64,000 nucleotides of DNA from Antedon bifida (taxonomy: Eukaryota > Echinodermata > Crinoidea > Comatulida > Antedonidae). Below the pieces are notes generated by a model, which was given only the letters and a program-made list of their open reading frames with translations, searched no databases and had not been told where the DNA came from. This document shows positions 24,201-39,200 of the stretch, piece after piece. The first letter of the stretch is position 1, and the number at the start of each line of letters is the position of its first letter. The stretch covers positions 13,435,820 through 13,499,819 of the forward strand of contig OY727096.1 in NCBI GenBank assembly GCA_963402885.1, written 5' to 3'. The position numbers and the translations under genes are program-made.

Positions 24201-27200
24201 TGTACATTACAAGTATGTTCCCACACCAGTGTGTTCTAACCAGTGATTTGTAATAGCCGAACGCTGGATAGCAATCTATAGTGTTATAGCAGTTCAAGAA
24301 GTGATTCTCCATGGAGAGGGAACCAACAAGATGGTGGCTGCAATCGCCCAATCAGATATGCCCTACGCAGTACGCACTACTACGCCTGTGTTGAGCCTAT
24401 CTGCGTGAGAACGATACGCAACGCAGCGCATTAAGCGTATAAACGCAAACGCATTCTATATGATCCTCGTATACAAAAAATGCTAGATTACCAAGAAATT
24501 ATTAATTCTATTGCGGTTAACAATAATTATTTTATTTTATAAAAACTTCACTGTGCTTTGACAAGAATATGTGTTGTAATTTATGTGGTCTTAATGTATT
24601 ATATTAGATTATTATTTTTTATATTAAATAATGTTTTTGAACACATTTACGGCCGCCATCTTGTTGGTTCCCCTCCTGTTGGGAATCACTTTTCAGTCTG
24701 GGGTACACCCTCTAGTGTTCTTATTACATCTCTCGGTTCTAACCCAGAGAAAACGATTGTGCTGCCTGATGACATAATAACATTGCGATGTGATTCAGAC
24801 CCTGCAGATCCGCAAATAGAAATGATGTGGTCAATAGATGGAAATACCATTTCAACTAACAGTCAAAACGCAAACAATCCTTTAAGCCTGAACTATGTAC
24901 TGACAGTTCCTAATACAGAAGGTGTTATTTCTTATATATGTCAGACTACATTGGATAATGTTCAGATAAATGATAAATTCTGGAGCAATTTTTTAAACTT
25001 TTAGCTTTTTCGTTATAAATAAAAATCACAATTTATCATTGTTTCTGTAATTAGTTTGTATTAAATATTTTCTAAAGGCCCTGTCACTTCTTGATGATTT
25101 AGACAGCGAGTCATGAACGTTTCAAATTTTCTCTAAAACACTGGAATTTTCAATTTTTTTACATTTACATGACGTATTCATAACGAGTTGGATGTGTACA
25201 TAACGTACAAGGAACGTGTACATAACATTGTGATACCTTTGGTTAATGTAGACCAACATATTAACAACGTTTGCAAGTTATGCCGAACGATAGAGTTACT
25301 TATGCATAACGAGCGTCAGTGTGTTACTTCTGATCGAGTACCGTATCGTGGTGCCATATAAACGATTTTTTTTAAATAATAATTATTTAAACGCTGACCA
25401 TACGGTATCTATACTACGTTAGATGTAATATAAACAAATAAAAAATGTTTCAATTCATTCGGTGAAATATGAAATTATATTAGAATTTCATCTTTCACCT
25501 CATGAAATTATTTGTACCATCGCACTCATAAACATTCATTATTGGCATACTACTATTATACTAATACTTAGGGCATATTCATTGTAATATAATATGATTC
25601 AAATAAACCAAGCATGGTAAAACAAGTTTCAGTTATAATTTATTTTTAATATTTATAATGTAACTAGCAATTATACCCGTTCCAGGGCGGGTTTCAAATG
25701 TAGCTTAAAACCTTCCCTAAACTCACCAACCTCTAACCCCCATCCCGTTTTAATCACTCCTAGCACTTGAGTGATTAAAAAAAATCCTTCCCAGTATTCC
25801 GGTTCGTCGGTTATGTTGATATTCCATTACTCCAGACTCACAACCCCTCAGTGACAGTTTTAGAATGTAGTTTAAAACATTTCCAGTACAATTCCAGTTA
25901 TTTTGAAATACTCAATTACTTACCTTGAACCTAAAATACAGTATGTCTAATTGCATCCGGGACATCATTGTGTTTTGGGTTTTTGGGTTTGCGGTTGTTT
26001 GCACAAATGTGACTTTTTGCACATTTCACGGCTCAACAAGGGTACTAATTTTTCATTAATTTGTTTTAAAAAATAATGTAATCTCAAAATACTCTTTATT
26101 TAGCTGTAGCATATCAGCTAGCAATGACATTCAAACTAAGAATTGCCTTCAAATAAAGACCATTTGCATGCCATATGTCAGTGATTTTGTTTGGTTTGAT
26201 AATACTATAGTTTTAGATCTTCAAAAAGCAATTTCAAGTACATATTGTTTATAGTTCCTGCAAAGGATTAAAAAAAACTTTTCAACTGTACAACAAAAAG
26301 AAAAGTACTAAGCGTAAAAGCAACAGTCATCTGATTACGACTATGAATAGGGGAGTCTATAGCCTAGGTAAACATAATCAGCAGAATAATAGACTATGCA
26401 TGATTAAATACTACCTCTATTGAAGCCCACTCAGGTATAACAAACTTGGTACTAGTGTGTAGGTGATACAGACAATTCAAACATGACACAAGAATTTTCT
26501 CGAATTGTATAAAAAATAACACAAAATATTTCCAGAAATAAGGTAAGCTGTTTTGAATTGTAGAAAATTGAACCATACAATATATATTTTTGTATCATGT
26601 CACAGTATAGTTTCCAACTATTCTACTCTTTGTACACATTATTCCTTGTAACTACCTTACTGTACATACCATCCTAGAAAATTATTTCTTCTGTTTAATT
26701 TCAACATAGGTGCACACTCAGAGTTAGTTTTTTCTTGCATTAAAATTGTACTTAAAAATTCTGTATCATAAACCAAATTTCGCTACAGTTTAATCTGATA
26801 CAAACTCTAACTCTACTATTACTTTTGTTTTTCAGCAGAAAATGTATAAAGTGGATGTTTTTGTGAAAAATACAAACAGGATGAGTTCATCATGGCTATT
26901 CTTATTTGTTATTTTTGGTATGGGAAACAATGTGTTTCCTGCTGAAATAACATTTCCAGATCATGTGACTGTAGATATGTCTTTGAATGGATTCCTTGAA
27001 TGTTCGTTAACATTAACTTCTGATGAATCTATTAATCCACATGGCATACTTTGGACTAAAAATGACAATATTGAAATTGCTTTAAGTGATTCTGTGACAA
27101 ACGGTGACACCATAAAGTATGCACTAGGTGGATTATCTGTTACTCAAAATGTTTCAATAACACAAACATTGCTAATAGTAGAGGTGGGTGAAAATGATCT

Positions 27201-30200
27201 AGGAACGTACCAATGTACTTTTATTTTAAATGGTCAAGAGACTAATGTCAAAGCCTCTACAAGACTGTACATTACGAATTATGTTCCCACACCAATGTGT
27301 TATACACCAGAGAAAACGATTGTGCTGCCTGATGACATAATAACATTGCGATGTGATTCAGACCCTGCAGATCCGCTAATAGAAATGATGTGGTCAATAG
27401 ATGGAAATACCATTTCAACTAACAGTCAAAATGCACACAATCCTTTAAACCTGAACTATGTACTGACAGTTCCTAATACAGAAGGTGTTATTTCTTATAT
27501 ATGTCAGACTTCAAATACATTAGATAATGTTCAGGCTTGTATGATAAACTTACTTGTTGAAATTCCTTTAAATCTTTTGATAATGCAAACACCTGAAATA
27601 GCAGTTATAGGCCAAGATGTAACATTTACTTGCCTTGTGTCAAGTGGCACTGTTACATCGTATGCATGGACATTTCAAGATGCAGGAATCAGTTATAATA
27701 TTGATGGTAGTGCTTTGACGATTCACAATGTTCAGGCTAGCTACGATGGTTTGAACTTAATTTGTACAGTGGCCACAAGTACTCAAGAAGAAAGAAAATC
27801 AATTACACTAACAGTATCAACTCCAATTACAACTTTAGCACAGACTACACCTACAAGCTTACCCACAACGGAAGCTCGAAGGCAAATATCGAAGTTAGCA
27901 ACACAAGCTATTAGAACAACTGAAATAATGCCTAAAATCACCAGTGTAGCATGGAATGAAATCACATCAAATCCAGCTATGTCTACTGCCAAATCAGAAA
28001 AACAAGAATCTACATCAGTAGATACAATGGTTATCATAATTGCTGCAGTTATTGGTTCATTCTTTCTACTGCTTATCATCTGTATTTTAATAATTTGCTT
28101 ACGAACAGGCCCTCAAAAACGGCCATCTGAACAAAATCTAAGTGCACGCATGGAATATTACAAGAACGTTAGTGTAGAGAATGAAGTAAAAGGTGACATG
28201 GTTGTAAATCATCTTGATATTAATTTTTTACCAAACAATTTTGATATCTCTGTACTTCAAACTGAAAATGATATATATTATAAAGATGACGGATGGGAAC
28301 CTCCACCTTCAACTCAGACCACCACATTGTAGTTGAAACATACTGTAAAGCTAACAAACAATTATGGAGACAATCAATGTAAAAAAGACAACAAAAAAAA
28401 CCAGTGAAATGCATTTACAGTAGACAAGCACTCATCAGTAAATTATTTGTAATTTTGGAAATGTGAATTAGGATAGTGCTTTTACAGTTTATTGTTAGTT
28501 ATTGTTATCCACCAAAGCTGATTTGCATTCATATTGTATTCGTCCTCTAATGTTTAGTTTATTTGGCAGTTTGGGTATAGTGGGGAAGTTGGAATATCAT
28601 CAGAAACTTTTTGTAAATGTATAATAGTTGTTTCAAACTATGGTTTTCTGGTGTCTTTTTGATAATTGACTTGGAACTGGATAACAATTATTTCATTACA
28701 TACAGAATATATAGAAATAACAGTATATAATCAAGAGAAGTGTATATTTGTTTAAATCAAGTTAGAATTGATGGGAAGGAGTAAATCACTAGAATGAATA
28801 AAACATTTAAATTTTTTAAGAATATCAAAAGGATTTCTTTCAATTATATACAACTACTGGCATGGAATGAATAATAAACAGATGTTATCTATATTAACTA
28901 TTAACTATATGTACGTATCCCTCTGAAACTGCTGAATGGTAGTAAATGCTGACATTTGGCAGTCGTAATTCCGGTGGTATCCGGGGAGAGGCATATCTGT
29001 CCTTTTCAATCTCAAGTGTGTGGGCGCTAATTCATAATTTACTTACAAACGATATTGATGATCGTTTAAATGGTAAAAGATATGGCTCAATTTCACATTT
29101 TTATATATATAAACACATTAAGCCTAATGTGTTTACATATATAATATATATTATAAATCCAACGGCAAATTACCGAAAAAATGACAATGCTGTGGGTATC
29201 AGTGGCTGGATCTCAATGGAGATACAAAAAAAAAGCGAAAAGCTAAATCAAAACGATAAAGTAAAACAGCCAGAAAAGTTACACTAGCCCTTTATCAGTG
29301 CAAGTGAAGGAATTTGGATAACGTCATAGTATAAAAACTGGCAAGTGCTGCCTGGGTGGACAGGAATACAACAAAAGGTGACAGGGTGGAGTCAGAATAA
29401 GAGTAGAAAACAAAGAAGGTAGATGGTAGAGATATAAAGAATTTTGGAATGAAACTGAAAAACAGCTTAAATGGTGGTTAATATTGAAACTTAAATTTTG
29501 GTAGTCAATGGAATAATTTTACTGATCTGGGAGTATGTTCCTAACGTTAAGTCCAAAATGTTTTGTGGTTTTAAGTTGTAATTCCCAGTGGTTTTCTTTG
29601 TCTTTGCGAGTTTTGTCACTCCATACTCAGTATACTGTATATACTATTATAGACAGAATTCAGCACTATAACAACATGTCATATTCTTCATTTCAGGTCA
29701 TAATGCCATAATCTTTTTCTGTGTGCAATATTCCAACGTATGCCGTGCATGTGGCGTTTGTCGTGCGGATAACCCGAACTTGTCTAAGTGACGAGTTCAA
29801 ATCTAGTGTTTTATTTATTTTATTCCTGTCCACTCAGGCAGCACTTGCCTGACTATATCTATCTATCTTTGTCCAAGTGCCTTCACTTGCACTGATGAAG
29901 GGCTAATGTTGCCCGAAAGCTCTGCTAACTTTTCTGGCTGTTTTACTTTATCGTTTTGAATTAGCTTTTCGCTTTTTTTGTATCTCCATTGAGATCCAGC
30001 CACTGAAAAAAATTTTACATTTATATTTTTTACGATTTATTTAAAAAGTGTGTTTACTAGAAATGCTAGCGCTTTGTGAGACTTGTCTATTGAGACCCAC
30101 GAAGTAGCTAGAAGTAGTATAACGTATGTGATGACGCGATGGAATAACTCAACCATATCGCACTCAAAACGTTCCTCTGTGGTGTGACAAGCGATGGGTT

Positions 30201-33200
30201 GTGTGTGTGTGTGTGTGTTGATTCTGCAGCCTATTGATATACCTATATTAACCCTAACCACACTTACTAGCTAGGTATCGAGTCAGTCTGATAATTGTGG
30301 CAGTCGTTTATGAATGCCTAAATTTATGAACTTTTATATTAATTTACTCACCATCGTCGTTGAGTACAAGTTTTAGTCCGGTGAATTACTATAACATCAT
30401 CGTCTTTATTCACCAAAAATCAATGCGATCGTATTAAAACAGTTTTTAGTTCTTCTATATGGTTGAATGATTCTAGAGCATCATACGTCATGTTTCTAGC
30501 TACTCTTTGAGTAAATAGACAAGTCTGGCAAATTGCGAACATTTCTAGTAAACATACTTTTTAAATAAATCATAAAAAATATAATGTTGAATTTTTTTCT
30601 TGTTTCTTTTGCCTATCTGGATATTGAAGTGTTTCTTCAAAATACCAGACTAAACATTTTGGCAAATTTAAGCCTAATACAGGTAAAATTAGCAATTGAA
30701 GTGACGGTAACTATCTCTTGTATGTTAACAACAGTGAAAACCCATTAAGTACATTTACTAGGTCATTTTTTTGCGGCTATAGCTCACGTTTTTGGTCACG
30801 ATCCAACCAGTGAATTAGGCCTACTGATGTGTACATGGTTACATACAAAATAAACTTTATTAGGCCTACTCATACAACATCAAATAAAAAGTTATGAAAT
30901 CAAATGATTATCGTAGAGTAAATAATAGGCATCATGCAGTAAAACTAAGTCTTATTTGAGGCTTAGGGAATGCAGTTGAAAGAGTGTGAGTTATAACCAT
31001 ATATGGCACTAAGTCAGGATTGAACTCCGGACATTGGGATTGGAAGGCAAACACCAACCTCCATGATACAGCTCTACTCCAATGGCTGTCAATGGTGAAA
31101 ACATAACGGCACACAACATAACATAAACATGCTTCGTAGTTTCTTTTCTCCAACTACAATTTGGTTTTTAATTACTCCTGTAAACAGCTTGATTACATCA
31201 TTTTACCGACAAACGAAACTTTATAGTTTTTATGCGTTTTCATAAATAAGTGAATAAAACATACATATTTGTGTTTTCATTGACGAGGTTATAATAGTAA
31301 CTTCAGTAACTATTACATCACTACTGATAAATCCCGACAGCCCGCCAGGATCCCAAAAAAATCATGATTATCCCCAAATTACGATCCTGATCCTGGTAAT
31401 AAATCCCATCGGGATGACCAAACCCTAACGAGATTCGGCGATTCGGATGGGATCCTGTTTTTATGGGGAAGCACATTTGTCACAGCATCTTACGGCTACG
31501 GCTGTATGGTGAGTGCGTGTGGCAAAATGGTAAATATTGCAATTGTTCTGAAACCATATGTACATCCTAAATATGGTTCACGGTAAAGTGTAGGCTTAAC
31601 TGAGACTTTCTCATGGTCTTAGATTAAAGCTTAAGCCTAACCCTAGGTTTTTATATTGCAATCTGCAATGTATAAATGTATAACCTTTTTAATCATATAA
31701 GGCTTGAAACTATTGATTTAAATGACGCATGTCTTCCATTCCATACAAAAAGATTCAGTGTAGTCGCCAAATACTGACCATGCATGGGACCATCAACTGT
31801 GGTCTGTCCAAGAAACTCGTGGTCAGATTTTTTTTTGGTGAAATACAAAAATCAATCATACATGTTCTTTATGAAGTTTTATTTTCAAGAACACACCTGT
31901 TTCTCAAGCATACCAGAGTGGGCCATATTTTTTAAAATTTGAAAGCAAAATATGGTAACATGGTATTCTGTGTGCTGTAGTAAACTACTTTGATCAATTA
32001 ATTTAATGTTTGTAAGTTATTTTGTCAATAAATAAATATTCTAAATATATGATGGTGTATGACTGTGTTTTATCAAGATGATATACAATTATGATGCTGT
32101 GTTCATAATACTTCATATGTCGAATAAAAAAATATTATTCAGGATTTTAAAAAATGTTTGATACACTTTAATCATTATAAAAAAATGATATGTATGGCAC
32201 TAGTTCACTGATTTTTACAGAAACAAAAGTATTTGATTTCCCGATTAGCACAGTGTAACCATAGTGTGGTAAAGTGCCTGTTTTACTTTTTATCAATAAT
32301 AATTCAAACATCAATAGGGCCTAAAATTAGGTAGCCCAGGACAGTTTTTACAAATTTTAGGTCAGTCGGGTTGGGCAACATATAAACAATTGTGTTTTCA
32401 GGCCTGATGGTTAAACAATTGTGTGAAAAAATTACAACTTTAAAGCTTCCTCTCAGCTGACAATTATTTCTATTTTCATATGAAGAATAACTATGATTTG
32501 ATTGTCTGATGGTTGGTACTCATGGGTGTTCATCCTAACTTCCTTAGTGTGCTGTAAATCTCATTGTATTAACAGTTATCAAAATCAAAGCCAGGAAGCT
32601 AGTGAAAGTTATCCAAACAATGACATCATCTTTTAGGAATTAGCACAGACTTTACATTACTGAGAAATAATCATTAACCAATTTGTACAACTTTAAAGCA
32701 CTGTTTGAAGTTGGTGAATAGTTTCATCAATATCACAAGTAAGTTTTATAATTAAATTCAGAGACAGAGGGAAACTTTCAAATAATTGCATAATAGGTTA
32801 CGGTTACTTCTACCTTTAGCTTTACTTCACTATAGTTGATATTGAGTAGAACTACTGAATTTGAAACAGTTGAAACAAATATAATATCTTTAAGTAATGT
32901 ATAATAATATAAAGTCTTTCACCAACAGTATATTATGTTGTAATTTGTTCTTTTTTAAAGATATGTGGCTGCAGAAAAAGTTTGATAAGGTTTGGATGTT
33001 AACTATTTCAATTTTGTATGTATTTGCGAATGTTAAATGTGCAGAGATAACTCATGGTATAGAAGATACTGAAATAACAGAGGACGAGACTACAAACTTT
33101 ATCTGCACTGTCAAACTGGAAGAAACTGAAAAACAATACCAACTAGCATGGGAGAGAGACAGCATATTTATTGCTCTTGGAAATGACTTATACTTTGAAA

Positions 33201-36200
33201 AGAAACGATATTCAATCAATGTAACCATTGTAGAAGATACACTGTATTATTATAAAACTAGCATTCTGAAAATTAGAAAAGCTAAACTAACTGATGCAGG
33301 CATATTGATGTGTTATTTACGTTCTAACGACCATCTATCTGTGGCAACATCTGCACACATTACAGTTGTTAAATCAATTCCCAGACCTCGCTGTAGCAAA
33401 ATACCAACAGAAGTGATAATTGGAGAAAATGTTACAATTGCATGTACAGCAAAGCAACTATCACATTCTATTGAGCTAAACTGGTGGTCACGGAAAGTGG
33501 AAGACAATGAATTGAGGTTAGTTGAAGGTAATCAGAAAGTGGTTGGAAGAAAGTTCACTTTGAATTACACATTTACAGTTCAAGCAGGTGATAAAGGACG
33601 GACATTCAAATGCAAGGCCACTCATGTTAACAAGAATAAGTCTGATTTTGTGTCTTGCACGTCTAGAGTCACAAAGACATTGACCTCATATTTGAATGTT
33701 AGTGTTCAACAACAGAATTCATTAAGTCCTGGTGATGTGGCATGTTTTGAGTGTCTTGTGAAAGAAAATCTAAAAGATGTAGAAATGAAATATACATGGT
33801 CCTCTTTGTTGGATAATCCACTACCACAGTTTCATGACTTTATCCAGTGCTTTGGCAATGTATCAACATTCAATGCTGGAGAGGCAGTTAATTGTACAGT
33901 AGAACATGGAGGTAGGAGTGGTACGGATTCTTCACAGCTTAGGATGAGTACAGAAACAATAGGAAATGTATTATTTACTACTTCTAGTCCTACGGATGAT
34001 ACACCAAATCCCATATTTGGAACTAACTCTGCTTTCCTTTATATTGTGATTGTTATGAGTCTTTTCCTTTTAATGGTATGTCTTGTAACAATTCTTCTCT
34101 TTTGTATAAAGAAACAGAGAAATATAAATAAAAATGAAAAAGATAATTGTATAAAACCAGACATTGAAGAAAAAAATAATACCAATAACTGTACAATTGA
34201 TTCAAAACCAGTAGACCTAGTAGAAACTAATGATGAAATTAACACTTGCAATGACCAATCAGATTACCAAAATCAACGAATTAGTCTTTATGACAATGTT
34301 CCCATCGAAGAAACTTCTGCTGAAATTTCCATTTCAACACGTCCAGATAAAATTCATACACTAAACTTTAAACATCGGGCATCCACTTTAGAACAAGATA
34401 CTATCAAGAATAGTGTTCATGAAGTGCAAACATCTTTGCAAATGACAGATCTGGAAAATATCAGGTATGGCGGCATAAATCGATCTCATACTCAAAAAGT
34501 CAAGCCTAGATTAACAATGAAGCCATTGTCTAAAGCACTATCTTTGGATCAAAGAAGAATGAAGAAAAACTTAGTTGAAATGAGAGCTTTAAATGAAGCA
34601 CACAATACCAGAGAAAATAAAGAAGCAAAGGAAACCACATATATAAATATTGATATAAAAAACAAACCAGAAACCCCAAGCCCTATCGTTACAATGAAAC
34701 CAGAATTGAAAACTAAATCAGCTACCCTGTCTACTCCATTAGAAGCAATTAGGACATTAAACATTGAGGGGTTGCAGTATGCTGACTTGGATTTACTGAA
34801 TTGTGGAAATAGTATAACACAACCAACTACAGAAATAACACAGTATGCAGAGATTAGAAGACTGTCAACTGATGCTAAATAAACAGATTTATTCTAAAAT
34901 AATAGTACAATAAACTTATGGCGTGTATAACCTAAACAATTAAAACTAAACAATATAGTTAGCATGTGCCATTTAAAAGTTTTATCACTAACACTAGTAA
35001 CAAACAGTGTGTTAATCAAAACCTGAGGCTTGAGCAGCCGCGTAACAAGGGGGTCTTGTCAGGGGGGGAAAACAGGGGCTGATCCTTCCAGACACCAAGT
35101 ACTTGAGCCACAGCCCCCCCATGGTGGGGGCTGTGGCGAAGCGAATTTTGGTAAATGACACCCCTAGATCGTCGGAAATGGTACTCTCGCACATAAAATT
35201 CATGATAAATGGCGCCTCCAACTAGGGCCTAGTAGCTAGTAGTTGGCCTGGAAATAACACTCCCATTTATTGCACAGCAATCAGCAAAATGATCGTACAT
35301 TTTCCACCGTTAAAAACACAGGTGACATAACATTTGAACACGTGAAAACCCAATCTAACATTGGATCCGCGCCTGGCAAAGGTAGTAATTTTTCCGGTTA
35401 GAAGACTGAAAGATTGAGTATTGGAGCGACAGCCAGCCATGAAAGTACGTTCGTTTTGCTGATCACTAGCGCGTTACATACGATTAGTAGGAGTGTATTT
35501 TTTTAAGGTGACCTCATGTCACACGCACAGCACAGCGTCACAATTGTGTATGAGATGCCGGCCCCCGCGCGTGTTCTATGGACCGGAACCGCGCTTGGTA
35601 AACATGTCTCTTCAACGTATATAAAAAAAAACACAAACAAATACGACATATTAACGCAATGTATAATATTAAGATTAGCCATATACTCGTGTGTTTGAAC
35701 TAACTAATAAACTATACAGTAGTCTACAAACATTATGGTGTTACATGTACTAGTAATTTTATTCTATGCGAAAAGAAAGTGAATGCCTGTCCGGGAGTGA
35801 ATGAAATGCTGTAATGCCCTTACAGGTAGGCAGGCCCGTAACCAGGGGGATCGGGGGATCGTACGATCCCCCGCTGAACAGCGAGTTCCGCTTGGCCTCC
35901 CACTTTTGTTTTTGCTGGGCATACATACAACACTACGATTGTTTACAAGTCAAGCCTTAATAAATTTAATTAATATAAATCGACATAAGAATATAAAGTA
36001 TATTTTAACTAAAATATAAAAACCTAACACTAAAATTTACAAGATAAATTCTATTTGATAACTGCTGAACATCGTGGTTCTGGAGCTAGCCGTACACAGA
36101 GCATAGTTGTTTGCTTGACATAAAAGGGTATTCCCCTACACAGGTCGCGGCGTGCGTGTGACGTAACGTGCCCAGCCAGCTTGATAGAGAAAGCATGCAA

Positions 36201-39200
36201 CTCACGCAAGTGCAAGATGCAATGGTTGAGTGAATTCAGGGATCATCTTAATTCCATGGTTTGTTACCTAAACACACCAAATGATGGTGAATATGCCTGT
36301 TAAAATCTCAATGATACGATCCCTTAATGTACCATGTTGTTGCTAGTATGCTTTAAAAGGAGGAGGGATCTAGCCTAGCTTCGGTCGGCAAGAGAATGCC
36401 GTCCACTGACAATTTAAGGTCGGCAATAAGGTCGGCAATTGAAATTCGTGGGCTGGAAATTACATCAAATTATATAGTTATATAGGAAATGCGATTTGCA
36501 GCCATACATAGGCCTATAGAGAAAAAAAATTTGAGGGTATGGTTCCACTAAACAACTTAACGATCCACCCCGCCGTCAAACCTGGTTACGGCCCTGGGTA
36601 GGCAATTCGGCAAATGCATGGCGGCTTAGATAAAAGACGCCAAAAACCACAGTCAACTGACCGCATGTTAATGTACTGATAAGCAGTGCGTCTTCCCACG
36701 AGTTGTCAGTCAGGATTTTGTGTATTTCATATCATCTTACTTGAATATCATACTGTACTGTGACTCATTTGACTCATTTGAAGCCATATCATTATATCGT
36801 ATATTTTATTCTTATCTTATATTTTTTTTTCTTTCTTCTATCCCTTCTTTGTATTTTATTTTATTTTATTTTTTTTACTTGTTACCCAGCCCGATCGAAC
36901 GCTTCTCAACCCGGTAAAATCCGCCAGGGGGGTATTCCGCCCCCCCTGCCCCCCGCCTGTTACGCCACTGCGCTTGAGTCTTCATTGACACATATTCTTA
37001 GAAAGTCCATCAGAGATTTTAATATGAACTCAATGCGAGTACCATGATCAAGTAATAATGGGTACAAAATTTGTGGACAATAATGGGATTATAATAAGAT
37101 AAGATAATAAGATTTATAGAGCGCATGGCGCTTATAGATAAAAAGAAACAGCAGAGACTTTTCTTTTTCAGATCAAAATTTAAGTTATCACACCTTTATT
37201 ACTCGTTCTGATTGTATACTTTTCAAATTTGAGTCTCAAATTGCATTAATAATGCCTTGTGACCAAATTTAGACTAAATTAGGTGGTGGGATTATATTCA
37301 GTCATGTTTTTATTTCATTTATTCCAGTCCACTCAGGCAACGCTTGTCTGCTTAATATATACTTTGTCCAAGAACTTTCAATTGCACTGATGAAGGGCTA
37401 GTGTTGCCTGAAAGCTCTGCTAATTTTTCTGGCTGTTTTACTATATCGTTTTGATTTAGCTTTTCGCTTATTTTATTTTGTATCTCCATCCAATACCTAC
37501 AGCATTGTCATTATCGTCAGTAATTTGCCTTTGGATTCATATATTATAAATTTATATAAATACATGCATACATTATTTTAGTACCATAATTGTAAAATCA
37601 AATATGCTTTAATAAAACATTAAAAAAAAATAAAACAATGTTTTATTTTTGTCATTTTAATGTCATTAATTAGAAAAAAGTTTGAGTGAGACGATACACA
37701 CAAGAATATAAACGGACACAGAAAATAAAAAGGAAAAACAAAACATTTCTGAAACTGAAACAGAGAATTAAAATAATTAAACTAAAAACTTTTACTTCTA
37801 TTATATAGCCTGTGCAAATATGTGAATGCGATTGGTTGAAACTGCATCACATGAATACCATCATGATCCTATTGTTACATATCCTCGCGGATTTTGATAT
37901 TGACTGTATAATTATTTTTAAATATTTTAACTATGAATACATAGCGCCCTCATGTTTTATGAGCCCCAGCGGCGTGGCGGGTCATGGGTCTATCCTTGAT
38001 TTTAAAATAGGGGATGGTTTAATAGGCACCAAATATCTGAGCCACAGGCCCCGTGGCAAAGCGATTTTGGGTAAATGACACTCTAGATGGTAGGAAATGT
38101 TACTCTCCGACATAAAATTCATGATAAAATGGCACCCCTCACTGCACTAGTCTAGTTGGCCCGGAGGCATTATTTTTTTTCCTATTAGGTTAAGGCAGAA
38201 AATATAGAAGGTTTGCATATATCATGAATGCATATCTGAGCTCATGACGTCATACTTGCAAAACACACTCTCTGATGCACAGATCGGAGTTACTTCCTGT
38301 ACTTTTTCTCTCGATGTTGTTAAAGACTAGACCTGCAATTTTTGACGTTTTGTAAAAATAATGCATATATATAACTTTAAACACATTAAACCAGGTCATC
38401 TCTTGTCTTAAATGTGCGTTTTATTAAGGTTAATTATGATAAAAAGAGAAAAACAATGCACTACCTAAGTAGCTCATGTCGAAAGTTCTCTCGTAGATGT
38501 TTATAGGCCTACTATAGCTTAGTTTTGTAGGCCTAGCTGGTAAAGAGCTAGCTAGCTATAGGCCTAGTCTGACGTTACATATAGCCTATAATATCTATAC
38601 AATAGTAGCACTAAGTCAGAATTCTATCTCTTCATAAACTGCAAGGCCGAAACTAACGCCGTTCGAACTGGCGCACCTTTTAATTTCCCTCTATCCATTA
38701 CTCTATATTAGAACGGCAAATTTGTATGAAATGTGTTTTTAGGACAATTTTTTTGCAACTTTCGTAAATTCTCGGCCATTTTCCTAGGTCACAATTAAGT
38801 CACTCGGGTAATTAGCAATATCGAGAAAAGAAAGCAGCACATATCAGCGCAGCTGCAGTTATAGTATAGCGGTAGTGCTGCCATGCGCCATTTCAAATGA
38901 AACGAGCGGTAAGTATAAAACTGTATTCTTGCTCATGTTTCTCGCACCTCCCAAACATAAGATTGAGCACCCTTTTAAACATTTTTCTAAACACCAAATG
39001 CAGTGATAACACTAGGCTAGGTTATGTTTCTTACTAATTAATATTCCAAAGCTGCTATGTAGGCAATTGTTAATTGAATGCGGGATGATTAGGCCCATGT
39101 GTGACTGGACGATTCGGCCCACTTTAAGGCTGATATAATGTCTGACTAAGAGAGGTTTCTCATTCCATTTATAAACCAGATTCAACTAAGTTGAATAACA

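Larger units (their letters stand above)
23525..24966 (+). pseudogene. Broken copy of Ig receptor gene A
   Basis: Three blocks (about 23525-23856, 24158-24241 and 24745-24966) match gene A collinearly at high identity. They cover the signal peptide, Ig domain 1 and Ig domain 2. Inactivating changes include a deletion and loss of the TGG codon (TTTGACT for TTTGGACT) near 23675, small indels near 23755, and two DNA-transposon insertions. Homology ends at ATAATGTTCAG (about 24966), so Ig3, membrane segment and tail are missing. The open frame 24558-25004 is transposon sequence fused to the Ig2 piece. Confidence 0.85.

Noticed and set aside
24558-25004. Independent Ig-domain gene
   Set aside because: The N-terminal third is transposon sequence and the rest is a cut copy of gene A Ig2; it has no signal peptide or membrane segment of its own.
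32897-32962. N-terminal 22 residues of the gene B frame
   Set aside because: They precede a good splice acceptor and are not signal-peptide-like; the Met at 32963 fits better.
36720-37047. Plus-strand hydrophobic frames
   Set aside because: T-rich low-complexity sequence next to a transposon end; translation is Phe/Leu/Ile-biased with no domain.
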